From the NCBI RefSeq assembly GCF_014359955.1, contig NZ_JACIYL010000193.1, positions 1-6,446 of the forward strand: a DNA stretch of 6,446 bases, written 5' to 3'. The DNA is from Thermogutta sp. (lineage in GTDB: Bacteria > Planctomycetota > Planctomycetia > Pirellulales > Thermoguttaceae). The notes under the pieces were generated by a model. It searched no databases. It worked only from the letters and a program-made list of their open reading frames with translations, and was not told the DNA's origin. Positions 4,954-6,446 of the stretch are shown piece by piece (positions within the stretch are counted from its first letter, which is position 1; each line of letters opens with the position of its first letter). The position numbers were made by a program, and so were the translations under genes.

Positions 4954-6446
4954 CGATAGGCGAGCCTTCCCTGGTTGATGCCTGGCAGCAATGGGGAACT
5001 GCGGAAAGTTCCGGTTTTGTGGAAATCTGGCCGATGGGATCCTCGGTCACACCCGCGGATTCAAAGTGCCTCGGCTTTCTGACCAAAAGTTTCGGGACGG
5101 ATTTTGCCGTGTTCAAAGGGGAAACCGGGGAGCTTCTCGCCAAGCCGGAAGAGCCGTCGATCGATTGGGAACAGTTTGGCATACTCTGCCGGGTCGTTGC
5201 AACTCGAGGTCAGCCCGAGATTATTTGGGAAGAGCCGCCGCTGACAGCACTCGCCGTTCCTTTCCTTGCCGAGGACGAATGGCACGTGGCGGCCGCTGTT
5301 TTCATGACGGCATCGTTGCCGCCCCAGGATTCACTCAAGCTCCAGGCGGAGCGCCTCGCGACCAATACCGCCAGTCTCCACCGTTGGGCCGCGCGCCAGC
5401 GCGTCTGGGATCCGCAGATTCTGCTGCAGGTGGCCCAGGCTTGCCGTGAGCACTTCCTCACACTCCATCGCATCAAGGACCTGGAAAGTCAGGCGGACGA
5501 AATGTCCATGCACCTGGCCGGTGTTTATGAAGAAATCAGCCTCCTCCACCGATTAACCCGCAATCTTCGCCTTTCCAAAACAGATGAAGAGCTCGCCAAG
5601 ATTGCCATCGACTGGCTGATGGAGGTGGTCCCAGCGCAGGGCATCGGGCTGGTCCTTCTTCCTGTGGACTCAACCGACGAGAACTACATCGGAAAGGTTC
5701 GCACACAAAACGTGTTGCTCAAGGCGGGGGATTTGCCGCTGACCGACGAGCAATTCTGCTCCCTGATGGAGCACTGGAATGTTCGCAAAGCGATCGACCC
5801 TCTGGTGCGGAACTGTTCCGATCCCTTCACGTTTGAAGGATTCACCATCCGCAATGCTATCGCCGTCCCGGTGACCGAGGGTGAGAATCTCCTTGGATAC
5901 CTGGCGGCTTTCAATCATCGGCAGGGTCACCAGTTCGGCAGCATGGAGGCCAATTTGCTTCACTCCGTGGCGACGATTATCGGCGTCCACAGTGCCAACC
6001 TGGAGCTTTACCGCCAGCAGTCGATGCTCCTGGCGGGCGTGATCAGGGCGCTGACATCGGCGATTGATGCCAAGGATCCGTACACATGCGGTCACAGTGA
6101 CCGCGTTGCGCGGATCGCCGTACGACTGGCGCAGGAGATGGGCTATCCGCCCGAAATGCTTTCCCGGGTTTACCTCGCAGGACTCCTTCACGATATTGGC
6201 AAAATCGGTGTGAATGACGCGGTGCTCCAGAAGCCCGGCAAACTCACGGATGAAGAGTTCGACCACATCAAAACACATGTGGAGAAAGGGCATCGGATTC
6301 TTTCCGGCCTCAAGCAACTCGATGATATTCTGCCTGCAGTGCTGCATCATCACGAGTCGTGGGATGGGACGGGTTATCCTCACAAACTGGCCGGCGAGGC
6401 CATACCTCCTATTGCCCGAATTGTCGCAGTGGCCGACGCCTACGAT
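4950..6446 (+). CDS. GAF/HD-GYP protein, predicted cyclic-di-GMP phosphodiesterase (C-terminus cut by window edge)
   Basis: The frame is open for 499 codons from ATG 4950 to the window end. An in-frame stop lies at 4920, and GAGGGA precedes the start, so no other start is likely. Residues 1-170 match no domain I recognise; 40-120 look like alternating strands, possibly a divergent sensor fold. A helical linker (about 172-205) leads to a GAF-like domain (about 200-350), ending in IAVPVTEGENLLGYLAAF. The HD-GYP domain starts at about 362: AIDAKDPYTCGHSDRVARIA (371-390, H382), LLHDIGKIG (412-420, H414-D415), H443, LHHHESWDGTGYP (465-477) and VADAYD (494-499). All core residues are present, so it should hydrolyse cyclic-di-GMP. 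No membrane segment is seen, so it is cytoplasmic and probably senses a ligand through its N-terminal part. Roughly 50 or more residues are missing at the right edge. Confidence 0.93.
   Translation, partial: MTIGEPSLVDAWQQWGTAESSGFVEIWPMGSSVTPADSKCLGFLTKSFGTDFAVFKGETGELLAKPEEPSIDWEQFGILCRVVATRGQPEIIWEEPPLTALAVPFLAEDEWHVAAAVFMTASLPPQDSLKLQAERLATNTASLHRWAARQRVWDPQILLQVAQACREHFLTLHRIKDLESQADEMSMHLAGVYEEISLLHRLTRNLRLSKTDEELAKIAIDWLMEVVPAQGIGLVLLPVDSTDENYIGKVRTQNVLLKAGDLPLTDEQFCSLMEHWNVRKAIDPLVRNCSDPFTFEGFTIRNAIAVPVTEGENLLGYLAAFNHRQGHQFGSMEANLLHSVATIIGVHSANLELYRQQSMLLAGVIRALTSAIDAKDPYTCGHSDRVARIAVRLAQEMGYPPEMLSRVYLAGLLHDIGKIGVNDAVLQKPGKLTDEEFDHIKTHVEKGHRILSGLKQLDDILPAVLHHHESWDGTGYPHKLAGEAIPPIARIVAVADAYD

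Noticed and set aside
4544..5182. 212-codon minus-strand frame
   Set aside because: It is antisense to the HD-GYP N-terminus and the intergenic region, with low-complexity-like sequence and no motif.

Overview
The window looks like a piece of a GC-rich bacterial chromosome, most likely from a planctomycete. This is an inference from protein style: a secreted Cys-rich protein with CPV-G...FCC-x-x-C metal-binding repeats, a GAF/HD-GYP protein with a long unrecognised N-terminus, a cluster of a PfkB kinase, a deoxyhypusine-synthase-like protein and a HAD phosphatase, and wide intergenic gaps. No rRNA, tRNA, transposase or CRISPR array is visible.

The left half (1-3248) holds four genes on the minus strand. 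In transcription order they are a cyclase/kynurenine-formamidase-family hydrolase (3248-2592), a HAD phosphatase (2452-1535), a deoxyhypusine-synthase-like protein (1425-448) and the N-terminal 118 residues of a PfkB/RfaE-type sugar kinase that runs off the left edge (354-1). Gaps are 139, 109 and 93 bases, so co-transcription is plausible but not tight. The kinase, phosphatase and DHS-like protein look like parts of one small-molecule pathway whose substrate cannot be read from sequence. The kinase differs from true heptose kinases in its sugar-binding signature, and the DHS-like protein has no lysine where deoxyhypusine synthase carries its catalytic one.

The middle (3249-4420) starts with a gene-free divergent region of about 370 bases. 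It contains a good sigma-70-type promoter reading right (TTGACC, 17-base spacer, TATTCT). This leads to an ideal Shine-Dalgarno and a 230-residue exported protein with 15 cysteines and two tandem TRASH/YHS-like metal-binding motifs. A strong stem-loop with a T-rich tail follows, so this gene is probably a self-contained transcription unit.

The right part (4421-6446) begins with about 530 bases lacking a conventional gene, but with structure: a 26-codon ORF with a good ribosome binding site, an imperfect 29-base dyad over a weak promoter, two tandem CCGGTTCG boxes, a 13-base palindrome, and a 44-codon ORF with a good ribosome binding site. The stop codon of that last ORF overlaps the start of the next gene (ATGA). 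That next gene encodes a cytoplasmic GAF/HD-GYP protein, a predicted cyclic-di-GMP phosphodiesterase, cut by the window edge inside its HD-GYP domain. The possible translational coupling and the array of operator-like elements ahead of it are the least-explained parts of the window.
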